Shown: in pieces, positions 47,690 to 59,879 of the stretch
Layout: each line of letters begins with the position of its first letter
Numbering within the stretch: the first letter of the stretch is position 1
NCBI RefSeq assembly: GCF_032884065.1
Contig: NW_027062919.1
Coordinates: 1-64,000, forward strand
Direction: 5' to 3'
Length of the DNA stretch: 64,000 nt
DNA from: Artemia franciscana
Lineage: Eukaryota > Arthropoda > Branchiopoda > Anostraca > Artemiidae
Translations under genes and position numbers: made by a program
Notes under the pieces: model-generated
Databases searched by the model: none
Seen by the model: the letters and a program-made list of their open reading frames with translations, nothing else
Told to the model about the DNA's origin: nothing

Positions 47690-47960
47690 TCTATTTAGAA
47701 GGTTTCAAGGTTTTTTAAAGATACTTTACAGTTGGGTATCCAAAGACTCTAATGAAACATCAGTTGCAGTTTTGGAAATTGTAGGAATGATATATGTGTG
47801 AAAATTTTCTAGATGAGATGTTGAATCCCTACTATAGAATCTTACTATTTTTCAAAAATATCAAGGATTCAAGCTACTACTTCAAAAATCACTTAAATAT
47901 ATTCACGTAATATACATGTGTTCTGGATTCAATAGCTGTCAAGGGTACATTTATCAGCCA
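47690..47960 (+). pseudogene. Extra partial copy of the BTB gene 3' end
   Basis: Repeats the 'aagatactttacagttgggtatccaaagactct' region (core tccaaagactct) and the following C-terminal codons of the gene just upstream, with stops and an alternative ending shared with about 47455-47520 (tagatgagatgttgaatccc). A small local duplication, or remains of a fourth copy. Confidence 0.65.
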
Positions 47961-48540
47961 GATAAACAAATTTTCCATTAAGTATTGCGTTTCATAGCAT
48001 ATCGATTACATTTAGTAGAAGTGATATGGATTTAAATTTATAGTTTTGTTTTATAGATGTATGTATACTTCTCAACATTTTATTAAAAAAAAAAGAAGAT
48101 CAAGCTAAATGGCTGCAATGGAAATATCAACACCAGGACGGACTCGGATTATAGTGCATATTATGGTGCATGTTCTCAACACATTGTCATTCAATTAAGT
48201 ATGTGTTCAACCAAGCGTTTCTTTCTATCATATTAATATTAATTAATAGAAATGAATGAGAATCAAATTTAGAGTTTTTGTAGAAATGTTTATAATTATT
48301 ATTTTTTGAACTAAAAAAAACTTGCTGTGATATTAGCGGTAGAAATTTGGATATGATTGTTTTATATGTTATTGTACATTTTACGTTTAGTTCTGAATCC
48401 TTCTGTATTTGGAAATGATTAAAAATAAACGATTTTCATTTGCTTTTCAATTATGTGGCAAAAACAAGTGGAAATCAGCCGTCTGAAATCTTGAAACAAC
48501 ACAAGTAAATTTACGGTAAGCAAAAGCTTAAGTACATAAA
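47961..48540. other. 3' flank of the BTB pseudogene
   Basis: Inverted match to 19220-19690 and 1-246, including the 'caccaggacggactcgg' stretch. A possible AATAAA at 48424-48429 corresponds to the one after copy 2. Confidence 0.5.
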
Positions 48541-49055
48541 CAAATATATGTAAATTCAAAGCTAGAAATTATAACAAAAATCTGAAGACTCTCAGAAGTG
48601 AGGACTCAAACCTCGAAGTTATGGCACTCCTTGTTTGTGCACCAAGGTAGCAGCGATATCAGCGTTTCCACTTTCTTTTTCTTAAAATCCCTTCTGTTAT
48701 TCAGGAAATCCTTAAAACATATTAAAGCCCTGCTGAACGTATTAAAAGTGAAGTTAAACAATATACAAAGCTATTTTTGGAGGAGAAAAATCACGTATTT
48801 TTTTATACAGATTGAATAATAGGTTTTTTGAAAACCAAGCATTTCATATAATCATAGGATTACGCTGCCTAAGTAAAGAAAGATGTGGACATAACGTATT
48901 ATTAGATTTATTTCTTTTTCAGATTTTTCAGTTTTTCAGATGGAACAATATGTTTTTTTGAATACCAAGTAGTTCATATAATCATAGGGTTGCGCTTCCT
49001 AAGTAAAGAGCGATGTGGGCACAATGTATCGTTAAATTTAATTTTTTTTTTTATA
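48541..49055. repeat. Short two-copy tandem repeat (period about 128 bp) in otherwise empty sequence
   Basis: 48820-48915 and 48950-49045 share 'catttcatataatcatagg'-like sequence and 'gcctaagtaaaga'. No gene in the interval. Confidence 0.6.
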
Positions 49056-50300
49056 CCAGGGCACTTCGTATAGAAAGAGTTGTCGTAGAAACTTCGATCG
49101 AAAATTGAAAGGACTAGTGCCCCTTTTAATAGTCGAAAGTGATTAGAAGGCAACCACCCCCTTCACATGCCCATTATTTTCCCAAACACATCCAATTAAA
49201 ATTTTGAAATAGCAATTTTTTTCAACATTGCTGAAAGGTCATAAGTAATGTATTTGAGGAAGACAACCTCACTCAGCCCTCGAGGCAAGAGTTGTAAGCT
49301 ATACCCTTGGTGTAAATAATGTTTTCGTAAATGTAGTTGTATACACTTCGGAGGGGGTTCATTTGATTGGTAGTCAGAAGCTCTAGTACTCTTTGAAAGA
49401 TTCAAAGTGAGCGAAGAATAGATACACCCCCCCCCCAGCACATCGTATTTTCTCACAATGTATCTAATAAAAATTTAGAGATAGTCATTTATTTAAAAAA
49501 AAAAGTCCAAAGGTCACATAAAGAAGCATTTGAGGTCGACGAAACCCCCCACATTTTAGAGGAAAGGGTTTTTAACTATACCCCAGGGCAAACTGTGAGA
49601 TAGTCATGTTATTCAAAATAGATATGTGCAGGAGTATATAGGGTTTTTATGAAAAGGATAGTCGTATAAAATTCAGATCAGATACGTCTTATTATATTGG
49701 AAGCTGGAAGTTCTAGTGCCCTTTTTAAGAGTCAAAACTAGATGGAAAATAACCATTCCCCCCTCCCAAGCCTATCATTCTCGAAAACACATCCAATCAA
49801 AATTTTTAAGAGACTTATTTTGTTTAGCATTGTTGAAAGATCCAATAAATGTAACCCTGGGGATATCGAGGTCCCAGCAGTCCTCAGTGCAATTTGTTCA
49901 TTGTTTACATTTAGTATTCCATTTAGTGACGAAGGATAGCTAGCCCTGCCTCTCTTTCCCTGACATTCTCTTTCCCGCAAACGCACCGGATCGAAATTGT
50001 GAGATAATAATCGTAATCAAAATAGTTCCATATAAGGCCACGTAGGGATTTTATGAAAAGGGTGGTCGTAGAAACTTTGGAACGGATGTATCTTTCGATT
50101 GGAAGCTGGAAGTTCTAGCGCCCTTTTTACGAGTCAAAGGTGGATGGAGGTTAACCATTCCCCCTCCCAAGCCTATCATTCTCCAAAACACATACGATCA
50201 AAATTTTCAAGAGTTATTTTGTTTAGCATTGTTGAAAGATCCAGTGATTATAACTTTGGGGATGTCGAGCTCCCAATATGTTGGAACTGTAGGGACCACC
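49056..50300. repeat. Family A internal fragments in tandem (period about 402 bp)
   Basis: 49705-49880 and 50107-50280 share 'ggaagttctagtgccctttt', 'ccctcccaagcctatcattc' and 'ttttgtttagcattgttgaa'. A third diverged unit lies at 49100-49290. These correspond to the middle of family A; the many overlapping frames are shadows. Confidence 0.65.
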
Positions 50301-51984
50301 TGGAGGAAACTGTTAGCACTTTCAACTAGCCCCCTCTATGCTGGCAACACTGCCAAGCAACAGTGTTTACTCAAAGTAGGTGCTCCAAGCAGTAAATTCA
50401 GAGACATTGGCATAACTTAGGGGTATATAGGCTAAAGGTGCAGAGTAGTGGCTTTCCAGATGGATACAGGTTAAACAAAAGAGGAACATTTTTATGTTTT
50501 TAATCTATGTTGTTAATTTGGCAGGCAATTTGTTCATTGTTTACATATAGTATATGCTTTTGAAACTTGAACCAAAACTTTACTTTCCAAAAAGACGAAG
50601 GACAAAGTATCTGATAGATATTTTGAAATGGTCATTTTTTTTTTCGAAGAAACTTCGAAAACAGCTCTTTCGGTTGGAAATTCAATGAGCCAATACCCTT
50701 TTCAATAGTTGAAAGTGATTGGAGGGAAACTAAACCACCTCTTATTCCCACCATTCAGGTGAGCCTTTCAGAAAATAACAAAATTAACTAGAACATTGAA
50801 CTAAATTACATATGTGCATACATTTTTTCAAAATGGCACAATGGAGAAATAACTGAGTTTATTAATTTGGAACTTTCAGGAATTAATTTGGAATGATGAG
50901 GGAACAGATCAAAAAAGGTTTATTTGCAGGCTACCACTACTGCTACAACTAGCATCACTACTACTGCTACCACCTCTACTTTTGCACTACTCAATTTACA
51001 ATATTGAGGGGACGTTGGAAGTAAATCAAAAGACGCTATTTTCACGTACATTGTCAAAAGAGTATCTCAAAAATTGATTTGGGTATTAAGTTAGACCTTT
51101 CAGAGGATGCATAAAAGGGATGATCATCTAACCAAAAGGCAATATAAGCGCTCTATTATCAATATTGCTATCGCTTATATATTTATATATTGCTTATATT
51201 GCTTATATCGCTATCGCTTATATATTTACTGCTGCTACTTCTATTGCAACTACTCCTAAGGCTATGAGCATTGAGATCAAAATTTCAAAAAGCATATGAA
51301 CATACAGGTTATCAAAAGGACATATCAACAATGTCATAGCAAATGCTAATTGTATAAAGTTGAAACATCCAGGACTGAATGAGATCCATGTTCAACTGAC
51401 CAAAACGCAATAAGTTAATACTACTGCAGCTACTAAGACTACTGCATAGTAGTCTTAGTACCAATATATATATATTACATATTATAATTATAATATGTGG
51501 ATGGGGACTACTTTTCATACAGTATTATTTCATACCGAGTACATTGGTTTGTTTGACTGGTCTGCCGGCCAGGTATCTGCTCTATAATTTATTGGTCCGG
51601 GGCAAACTATTTTTCTATTACTGGGCTCGTGCATGCACTTGAATATCTATGATGCCCTCTACGGCCCCATGTCTCCTCAAGGGGTCCAAATGCCCCACCC
51701 CCCTCAATTTTCTGCACCCCTCCATTTTTATTTTAATTTAGTTTTTTGGACCTTTGATATTTTTTGCAACATAGGAATTTTTTGTGTAGCTTAGACGATT
51801 TTTTGGAGCTAATAAATTTTTTGGAACAAAGGATTTTTTTTTGCTTTTTGAACATGGTGATCTTTTGAACTTTTTTTAATTTTTTTAAATGACAATACAT
51901 ATAGTTATAACAAAAAAATCGGTTGATATTTCTTGGTATATTAAATGATACTAAAAACATGTATTGTTTTATAAAAATCTTATC
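50301..51984. other. Intergenic, nothing recognised; CTA-rich patch
   Basis: Imperfect (CTA)n-like sequence near 50930-50990 and TA-rich repeats near 51165-51235. No gene. Confidence 0.4.
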
Positions 51985-52750
51985 AAAAGTTTCAAGAGTA
52001 CATTGATCCTCAGAAGTTTAAAGGAAATATTTAATCTAAAATCCTAGAAAGAACATTGAATCATGGATTGTACCCTGAAAAACCTTCGATTTTGAAGTTT
52101 GAAGGTATTATTAAAAGGTTCATATTATAATTTGATATTGGACACGGTGAAAAACCTTCCTTAATTTTGAAAATTGAAGGGATTATTAACGGGTTCATAC
52201 ATGAATTCTACATTGGACACTATATACCGGTAATGCGATTGACACAGGCAATTGATGTGATTTATTAGCAAATGGTTTTGTAATTTTTATATCATTTTAT
52301 GGGCGCCTCATGACAGTAGGGTGTAAATTGAGAAACATTGCAGACTTGAATCAAGGATTTGTCATGCAACTGCCTTGTTTTAAGTAAATCTTTCATGTTA
52401 AAAGCTAGAAAGAAGCTTGAATCATGGAATATAACCTGAGAAACCTTCCTTGATTTAAAAATTTGAAGGTATTATTAATAGGTTGAAATTAGAACTGGAC
52501 ATGGAATACTAGTAATGAGGTTGACATAGACAACTGAAATGATTTGTAAGTAAATTTTTACATATTATTAGCAAATAGTTTCGTGAAGTTAATATATTTT
52601 TTTAGGGGAACCGTAGGATAATAGGTTGTAAAATTAATCAGAATTGCAGACTTAAATCAAGGATTTTTCTTACCATTGACATGTTTTAAGGAAATGTTAG
52701 ATGTTATATGCTAGAAAAAAGAATAAATCAAGGATTGTACCCTAGGAAAT
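51985..52750. repeat. Diverged tandem repeat, unit about 310-360 bp, about 2.3 copies
   Basis: The phrase 'tagaaaga...ttgaatcatgga' recurs near 52047, 52406 and 52712, with accompanying 'ttgaaggtattattaa' and 'attgcagacttgaatcaagg'. Non-coding. Confidence 0.7.
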
Positions 52751-52785
52751 CTTAACAAGTTCATAATAGAGGACACAGTATGACG

Positions 52786-53098
52786 ACATGCACGAGAGAG
52801 ACAGGCAAGGACAGGCAAAGAAAGAGAAGGACAGAAAAACAGACAAAAACACAGAAACAGACACAGAGAAAGGCAAACAGATGATCAGAAACAAAGGCAA
52901 AAGGATATAGACATAAATACACAAACAAACACACAGAGACAGATAAAAAAATGGTCAGACACTCACAGTGAGAGAAAGAGAAACATAAAAAGAGAGACTG
53001 GCAAACAGAGGGGTAGACAAACAGGACAGAGAGACAAAGAAAGGGAGAGAGAGAGAAAGAGAAGGAGAGAGAGAGAGAGATGGAGAGTGAGAGAGAGG

Positions 53099-53129
<31 letters not shown>

Positions 53130-53180
53130 GGAGAGAGAGAGAGAGAGACAGAGGCAGACAGAGGCAGAGAGAAACACACA
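52786..53180. repeat. Purine-rich (GA)n low-complexity tract
   Basis: AGACAG/GAGAGA-rich strand; all translated SLSLSL or CVCVF frames on the minus strand are artefacts of composition. Confidence 0.9.
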
Positions 53181-53379
53181 CACAAACATAGAGCCTGTGC
53201 ATTCATAATGCCACCACTGCGCAGGGCCATACAAACTAAATAACTCTTACCAACCCTCCCAAACCAGAATTCAAAAATACATTTAACTATGTATGAAATC
53301 AACGAACTGCGTAATGGTCTATAAGCTAATTAATCCAACTCGGAGTACAATATGACGCTAAATGGAAAAACAAGACATT

Positions 53380-53606
53380 CCATCAAGGAGGTGTTTTACC
53401 GTTTTTTACAAATAAAAAATTCCTGCTCGTAGCTTTTGATCGATGGCATTAAATTTAGAATTTTATATATTTGGAATCAACGTAAAACTAAATTGTTTTG
53501 ATGCATAAATTGTTATCATATTTCCTTCTTTTTATAATTTTGGTTACAGTTAGACTGAGTTGCCCCTTACTTACAATTCACTACCACGAACTGTTTCTTA
53601 ATGTTT
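53380..53606 (-). repeat. Family A left-end fragment, diverged
   Basis: Minus-orientation relative with a decayed terminal hairpin (ttcactaccacgaactgttt) and 'ttacagttagactgagttgc' in place of the usual end block. It lies just outside the Polinton remnant. Confidence 0.55.
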
Positions 53607-53815
53607 AATACCTACTAAAACAACTTTGTATACTTTTTACAAGGAAGTTTTTATTTCGTTCCTTCTTTAAGAAACATGCAACAAAAGGAGTTGTTACTTT
53701 TGTGATGTAGAAAACAACACAAACAATAATTTATTTCAATTAAATTAAAGAAAGAATAGATATCTCTTGCATTAGCCATGGTATAAAGCCTAAATTATTT
53801 CGGGAAAAAAACACC

Positions 53816-54329
53816 TTAAAAATAAGAAATATGACTTAATTCATTCAATATATCAATATAAGTCAGTGATACCATGTGATTTTTATTCTTTCTGACGTTA
53901 CCCATTTGTTGGAAGCGAGCATTGTTCGAAGTGTAACACCTCAGCTTCAACAACTCTTTTGGGTCTTCCACGCTTATTTTTAAAGATTTTTTTACCAATA
54001 ATCCCTCACTATCGACTCTAGAACAACATATTATCAGGTGATTTATTAATTTCAATTAATCTGCTAATATCCTCACTTAAAAACTTATTTTTAAGAATTG
54101 GTTGATAAAACAATTCACCCTTGAAATCGTTTAAAGTAATTTTCAAATTTTGTAAATTCATAGCTTCACTTTCTGATTTTGGAGCAGCTAGATTAGTTAA
54201 TCGTTTCAACTGTATATCAATAATACCATTATCATCCAGTAATCTGCTTTCGTTGCTTGCATACTTCCGATATTTACTTCCTAAGCTTCCAAACGTATTC
54301 ATTTTGCATACGAAAATTTTATTAAGCAT
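53816..54329 (-). pseudogene. Polinton-associated ORFs of unknown function
   Basis: Two overlapping minus-strand frames (103 aa at 54018-54329 and 79 aa at 53816-54055) that may be one gene split by a frameshift. I see no diagnostic domain; a charged sequence with RLTNLAAPKSESEA. Placed just downstream of the ATPase on the same strand, so probably part of the element. Confidence 0.4.
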
Positions 54330-54574
54330 ATGTTTAAATTGTTTCTGTACACAGATTCATCATTTGTTTTCAAATTAATTAGTAAGAACCTATCATTCTT
54401 TGTTGTTTTATTAAAGCAGTAGATTTTTCTTTTTTCAAGTGTAATGCATGCTTTTGTCAGATTCAATCAATTTTTTAGATTACAACACAAGAAAAATGTA
54501 AAATAGTTACAGTTTCATCGTATATTCTTATATATATCAAAATAGCTTTAAGGAATATAGATTATTGATGTATT

Positions 54575-54940
54575 TCGTCTTTTACCTCTCATGAATTAAT
54601 CTTAAATTTTGTTTCTGATCTTCTTCTGTTACACAATCTTCAAATATAACTGAGTTTTGACACTTGGGATCTATATCATCTAAATCAATGATATTGCCTT
54701 TATCATTAGTCGCAATCAGATGATTCATGTCAGTTTTTTCTTTCAAGACATTCATGTTAAGCATTAAATCTTTATATTTGTCTTCTCCAAGATCTTTAGC
54801 ACACAAATAAATTCTTTGAAAGTATAATTAATCATAAATCAAGTTCAAAAGTAAACGATTTTTTACCACATCCAGAGTTTCCACAAATCAATAGTCGAAA
54901 AGGCCATTGAGGTGCTAGGAGATATTCTTTTTCTTATGAT
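54575..54940 (-). pseudogene. Polinton packaging-ATPase-like gene, broken
   Basis: The minus strand around 54935-54860 reads PQWPFRLLICGNSGCGKK, the Walker A region of the FtsK/HerA-type (A32-like) ATPase of Polintons, with lysine where the family has Thr/Ser after GK. A stop and frameshift follow; the frame then continues at 54582-54806 with CAKDLGEDKYKDLM and a Walker-B-like NSVIFEDCVTEEDQK. In intact elements this enzyme packages DNA into the capsid. Only the N-terminal half is visible here. Confidence 0.7.
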
Positions 54941-55209
54941 TTTTGTTTTTCAACATTCATATACTTTAATAGGTGCTTTTCCATCCATTTACATAAGAAA
55001 ATTTTTTAAGTAAAATTCAACTATGAAGCTTATAGCTTTGAAGCTTACAGCTTAGCTTTAATTATGAATCTTAGCTTTAATACTTAACTAGCTTAACTAT
55101 AATACCCGTAATTAGCTGAATAATACTTTAATTAGCTTATAAATTCAAGGAATTTAATCTCCAGGGTACCGTGTTTACTTTATTTGTCAATACTTTTCTC
55201 TTAGTGTCA

Positions 55210-57060
55210 TTAGGGCTTACATTTTATATTTATTTCCTCTTAAAGTATGCTGACTCTCTGATAAGCTTTTGTATTTTCCTAATAATACATCTTTATTATT
55301 CTGTAATGTTGTTTTATTTTTAACGATATTCATTTTGATACCTTTTAGTTTTTTCTTCGGTTTGGTTTCATCATAACCCTCTTTTAAATGAGCGCACACT
55401 TTTGATCGTAAACCTACAAACTCAGACATTATTGTTCAAGAAAATTATTGCTTTATCATACCTATCACTTTTTTATTGACTGCAGGGAATATATAAGGAA
55501 TATCTTTTTATAATAGAAGTATGATATTTTCTTGGATGTCATCTTTAATGTCTTCATAATAATCTTCAGTTCAAATATCATGAATAAAACAATTGGTATC
55601 CCTGTAGCATAAATCAATACTCTCATTATATTTTTGTTTCTTGTGCTTATAATGAAACTAATACATCAGTAACTTAAATAACTCTAATGCTGCGAACCCG
55701 ATATAAATATTTGAATCTAGATTTATTTTTGACTTGGCCATTCGGGCTACCGAGAAATTCTCGCTAAAGATTATTTCCAATCAAAAGTTATGTTTTTTTT
55801 AACTAATTTTTGTCTTTATTAATCACTAGTGATTATTTCAATGCTAGCTCTTGCTCTTACGTTTTCCATAGTTTTCCCAAAAAAAGCATTAATCATTAAT
55901 TTATACAAATCTTTCTCACAATCATCCGTTTTCTTAAGTTGTAATTTAGTATTATGATTGACATATTATTTTAAATAGGGTGACTCAGTGAATGCTAGTG
56001 GTCTATGTACTTTTTTCAATATTAAACCACGCTTTAAATAAAATTCTAGACTCTTATAATGCATAACATAATTTATTTTGTTATCTGAAGTTGCACTTAA
56101 TTTATGTTGCAAATATTCAGGAACTAGTGATATATATTTATGTAAATTCTGTAACCCACTTGGATGTTCTTAGTCAACTACATAAACTACCTCTAGATTA
56201 TTCTCATTCATTTCGGATTGAACGTAATTTCTTAACTGTTGGTAATAGTCGAGGTATTGTTTTGTTTTAAATGATCAGGTATATTAATAAATATAAATTC
56301 TTTTTCAGGTAAATTTTCTGACATTACCCAACCATATAAATTATTAGTATCTCAATACATTCAACAATTTGAAGGTTGTACTTTATTTAAGTTTTCGTAT
56401 ATTTATTTTTTGCTTTAGCATATCTTTTCATACACTGAAATGCACCTCCACTTATTCTTTTTTCAATAAAGGTATACATATCTTTGTCAGTAAATAATGG
56501 ATGCTTCCCATGTTAGTCCTGGTATTGAGAAGAATGGCAGTGGATCGAGATTTAATTATTTAAATATACATTTGCTGAAATTTTATGTGACATCTGATTG
56601 AAATGAAACATCAGTTTTGAGGTATAATTATGTGTAATCTAATAGTGTTCTACATTTATATAATTTCCTTTAGATTTCGCCCTTATATATTTTTATTCAC
56701 AATTGTTTCCCCTGTGAATCTAGATTAAAACTTGTCTATTAAAATTAATTTTTGTCATTTATTTTTCCATAGCTATCAATATATTCATAGGGATAAATCT
56801 CTTTTTTATTATTTTTTGAATTCTTCAGTATTTTTAAATATATCAGAGGAAAACTTACAAATATTTATTAAACAATTGCAATTTACTTGACATTCATATT
56901 TAGCTAAATTTTCAGAAAAAGTGTCTAAAGATGAAGCCATAAAACGAAGTGAATCTATGAAACACATTTTGTATTGGGTTTCTATAACAGTTATTGTTAT
57001 TGTAAAACAATACCGTCTGCTGAATCAAAAATATCGTTGTCAGTTAGTAATTCTCTAAGA
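55210..57060 (-). pseudogene. Protein-primed family B DNA polymerase (Polinton PolB), broken
   Basis: Pieces in several minus-strand frames follow the polymerase order: a DS-RFM-like SSLDTFSENL and YPYEYIDSYGK segment (about 57000-56770), a GLTW segment near 56510, motif A DTNNLYGWVM (about 56327-56352), the motif B region KLMINAFFGKTMENV (about 55861-55910), motif C at about 55587-55612, and a C-terminal part at 55217-55429 (EFVGLRSKV). Motif C reads YRDTNC where an active enzyme needs YxDTDS, so a metal-binding aspartate is lost. Multiple stops separate the pieces. In intact elements this enzyme replicates the element from its termini. Confidence 0.8.
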
Positions 57061-57114
57061 AATGAATGAATCATATTTTGTAGCTTAGATAACAGTAGCG
57101 TAGAGAACAAACTC

Positions 57115-57895
57115 TTATAACTCTATTATTCTAAATTTTCAGGTATTGATGATTTATATAGGAAATTAAAAGAACATGGTTTTACTGTATCAAAAACTAA
57201 AATAAAAAAGTGCTGCAAAATGAAAACAATTATTTTTTATCCATCCAACTTATCATACATTTAAAAGAAGATGTGTTTACATTCATAGTAACGGTGACCA
57301 GTGGCAAGCAGAATTGGCTGATATGCAGCAGCATAAGAGTGAAGATAATAATTTTAATTATATTCTTACAGTCATCAATTGTTTTTAGTAAATATGCTTA
57401 ATGTACTCCTTTAAAGGATAAAACGGATAAGGGAAGTATTAAGTATTTTATAAATTTATTTAAAAACGGAAAACCTAAAAAGTTACAAACAGATAAAGGT
57501 AAAGAATTTGACACAAAAAACGTTCAAATATTTATTAAAAGTCGTAATATTCATTGGTTCTCATCTGAAAGTGAATTGAAAGCTCAAATTGTAGAGTAGA
57601 ACAATCAAAGAGAATTTATGGAAATAATTTACTCATAATAAACAAACCATTGGATAGATGTATTACCCTCTTCCGTTGAAAATTGTAACGATTCTTATCA
57701 TCGATCTCTCAAAATGGAACCAATAGAAGCAAGTAAAAAAGGAAAAAAAAACAAGGTCTACACTAAGTTATTTCCTGATGTCGATTTAAAAAATTATCCA
57801 TAAACAAATTCAATGTTGGTCATTTGGTTATATTTAATAAAAGTAAGGATGTTTTTGATAAAGTTTACCTAACGCATTACACAACTGAAGTGTTT
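57115..57895 (+). pseudogene. Polinton integrase (retroviral-type, DDE), broken
   Basis: Plus-strand pieces: an N-terminal region near 57130-57270 in one frame, then VYIHSNGDQWQAELADMQQ in another, LQTDKGKEF (second catalytic Asp, about 57482-57510), NIHWFSSESELKAQIVE (third catalytic Glu at 57594-57596) and, immediately after it, a TAG stop (57597-57599). Further on are 'VENCNDSYHRS' and a chromo-like C-terminal part FNVGHLVIFNKSKDVF (about 57812-57860). Motif wording is typical of Maverick/Polinton integrases, which insert the element with short target duplications. Several stops: not functional. Confidence 0.82.
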
Positions 57896-57929
57896 TAAAC
57901 TCTCGAAAGCTATTCAATAAAAACTTTTA

Positions 57930-58700
57930 TTCTAAAAATGGATCCTATAAAGTTGAATAAATTATTAGTGAGTTTAGTGAAAAGTAGAGAAATACAAAGC
58001 AATATAGTTCAAAGACGTTCCTTAGAGCAAACTACATTTCGTGATTATGCTGAAAAGTCGGGTGCTCCAACCGTTGAAGCTGAAGACAAAAATACAAAAT
58101 ATGATTACTGATAAATTACACGAAAATGATATAAATTTAAGAAGACAATTACAAAAATTGGGTCAATCTTTAAGCAACGCATTAAGTTTACAAGCAAGTA
58201 ATCAAAATCACTCAAGTCAAATTATTTTACCCCTGAATAAGCCAAACTTCATTGCTAATACCGATTCTGGGATAGATGATGAACTTTTAAGAGAAATCAA
58301 TGAGGACTATGATCCTAAGGGACCCTAATTTGAAATGCCTAGTTTAACCCTACACCAATATTTTAAAGAGGCAATAGATGAATTAGGAATACTTAATCAA
58401 AGAAACGGAGGAAAGATGAAAGGTGTGAGATCTATTGAATTAGAAAAAGGTATCAATTAGTAAAATCTACAGAAGAAGGTTAAAGGCTATTAGAGATATC
58501 TTTGGTGTTATACAGTCTCAGCAAGGAACTGGGATTTATAAGAATGAAAAGGATATGATTAAAAAATTATATAGTTTGCTAGGTAGCAGATCTAATAGAA
58601 ATACATCTGAAGAAGTGAGAAAGGAGGCTCTTGACCTGCTTGATTCATTATTCAAAAATAAAATTATAAAGAAAAATGCCTATAATACCATTTACAACAA
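57930..58700 (+). pseudogene. Polinton-associated ORFs, unknown function
   Basis: One frame from about 57937 (KMDPIKLNKLLVSLVKS) and an overlapping 95-residue frame at 58041-58328 (QLQKLGQSLSNALSL, acidic C-terminus) probably derive from one broken gene. After a stop, 58330-58715 encodes fragments including GVIQSQQGTGIYKNEKDM and EEVRKEALDLLDSLFK, helical and charged. They lie between integrase and capsid genes as small ORFs do in other Polintons; I cannot name them. Confidence 0.5.
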
Positions 58701-58759
58701 TTATCTCAGAATTTGAATTCTATTTAGAAAAATACTTGTCTAATTAAAGCTTTTGATTA

Positions 58760-59485
58760 TTATTAGTGGTAACAAAACTGAAATTGAACAGTTTTCCGAT
58801 CAAATAATCCGATCACGTTAGATCGAAACACTGATCATGAAATAGTTTTAACTCAACATACACTCTGGTAATTGGTATAATATTAGTGATAAATTTAAAA
58901 ACAATACATTTGAATACAAAGAAAAAAATAAGGATGAATGGCTTAACGCTGTTATACCCAATGGTTTGTATGATGAAGTGCATTTAAGTTAATTCTTAAC
59001 TCGTTATTTTAATTCATCCCTAGATCGATGCCCATTCAGTATATCATCCAATCTAGCAACAATGAAATTTATTATTATTTTGAAAGAGAATTATTAATTT
59101 CGGTTTAATAGTGATTTATGTTTTATTTTAGGATTTGAAAATGAAGATGAACTAAGTATTAAATTTAACGAAGTCCATGAAGTTCTTAATATTACAAGAA
59201 ATGTTGATAAGAATACATATTCACTGCTCATCAGTGGATGATTCAATTGTGAATGAGATTACAACCTCTGATGTCATCTGGAGTTTTAATCAAAAAACAA
59301 AGCCTAGAACGTTACTATGTGCGATTCTGAAATAGAAAGGAAATATCTTCCAATCAATCGAAACGAATATATCAACGCACTAAAAATCACTATAACTGAT
59401 CAATTAGGTAGATTAATTGATCTGAATGGAGAGAATATTAAATATATTTTAGATTTGAAAAAAAAGTTTCATAAAATTATTTAAA
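58760..59485 (+). pseudogene. Polinton minor-capsid (penton)-like gene, broken
   Basis: Fragments in order: WYNISDKFKNNTFEY, IPNGLYDEV, TMKFIIILKEN, then GFENEDEL, IHCSSVDDSIVN, PINRNEYINALKITITDQL and LIDLNGENIKYILDLK. The last two match the conserved 'TDQxGxxIDxNG' ending of the Polinton single-jelly-roll minor capsid protein as I know it. At least four frame changes or stops. Assigned from motif wording and position next to the major-capsid-like gene. Confidence 0.6.
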
Positions 59486-59499
59486 AAAATGTATCTATA

Positions 59500-59840
59500 A
59501 TGAATTTTGATCAATAAAACAATTTTGTATGCAAGACAGTATGGCAGCTCCTTTAAAAATGACGCCAATTCTCAATTACTCAAGACCTCCATAAGAAATA
59601 TAAAAGATGAAGCTAGTTCAATGTATAACAGCATGATTAAACCTTGACTGGAATTATTTGAAAATAGAGCAATTGAATATGGAAAAGATTGGATAGATTA
59701 CAATCAAAAAGAGTTAAACTATGTGAGATCTATAAAAGATATAGTTTCAAATAATAAGAGATATTTCAATAAATATCTTGATGAACAGAGAAAAGGCTTA
59801 TTGGATGCAATGATTTTAGGGAAGGGACTTAAGCTGCATC
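59500..59840 (+). pseudogene. Unassigned Polinton ORF between the capsid genes
   Basis: A mostly open stretch reading SFKNDANSQLLKTSIRN and later YVRSIKDIVSNNKRYFNKYL, interrupted by a stop near 59645. Helical, charged; no recognised domain. Confidence 0.4.
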
Positions 59841-59879
59841 CCTGGTGATGCTCTTGTTGACACCTTAAATGACAATCGA

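Noticed and set aside
52742-53302. Several long Ser/Leu- or Cys/Val-rich minus-strand frames
   Set aside because: They translate a GA-rich low-complexity tract; overlapping frames all remain open for compositional reasons.
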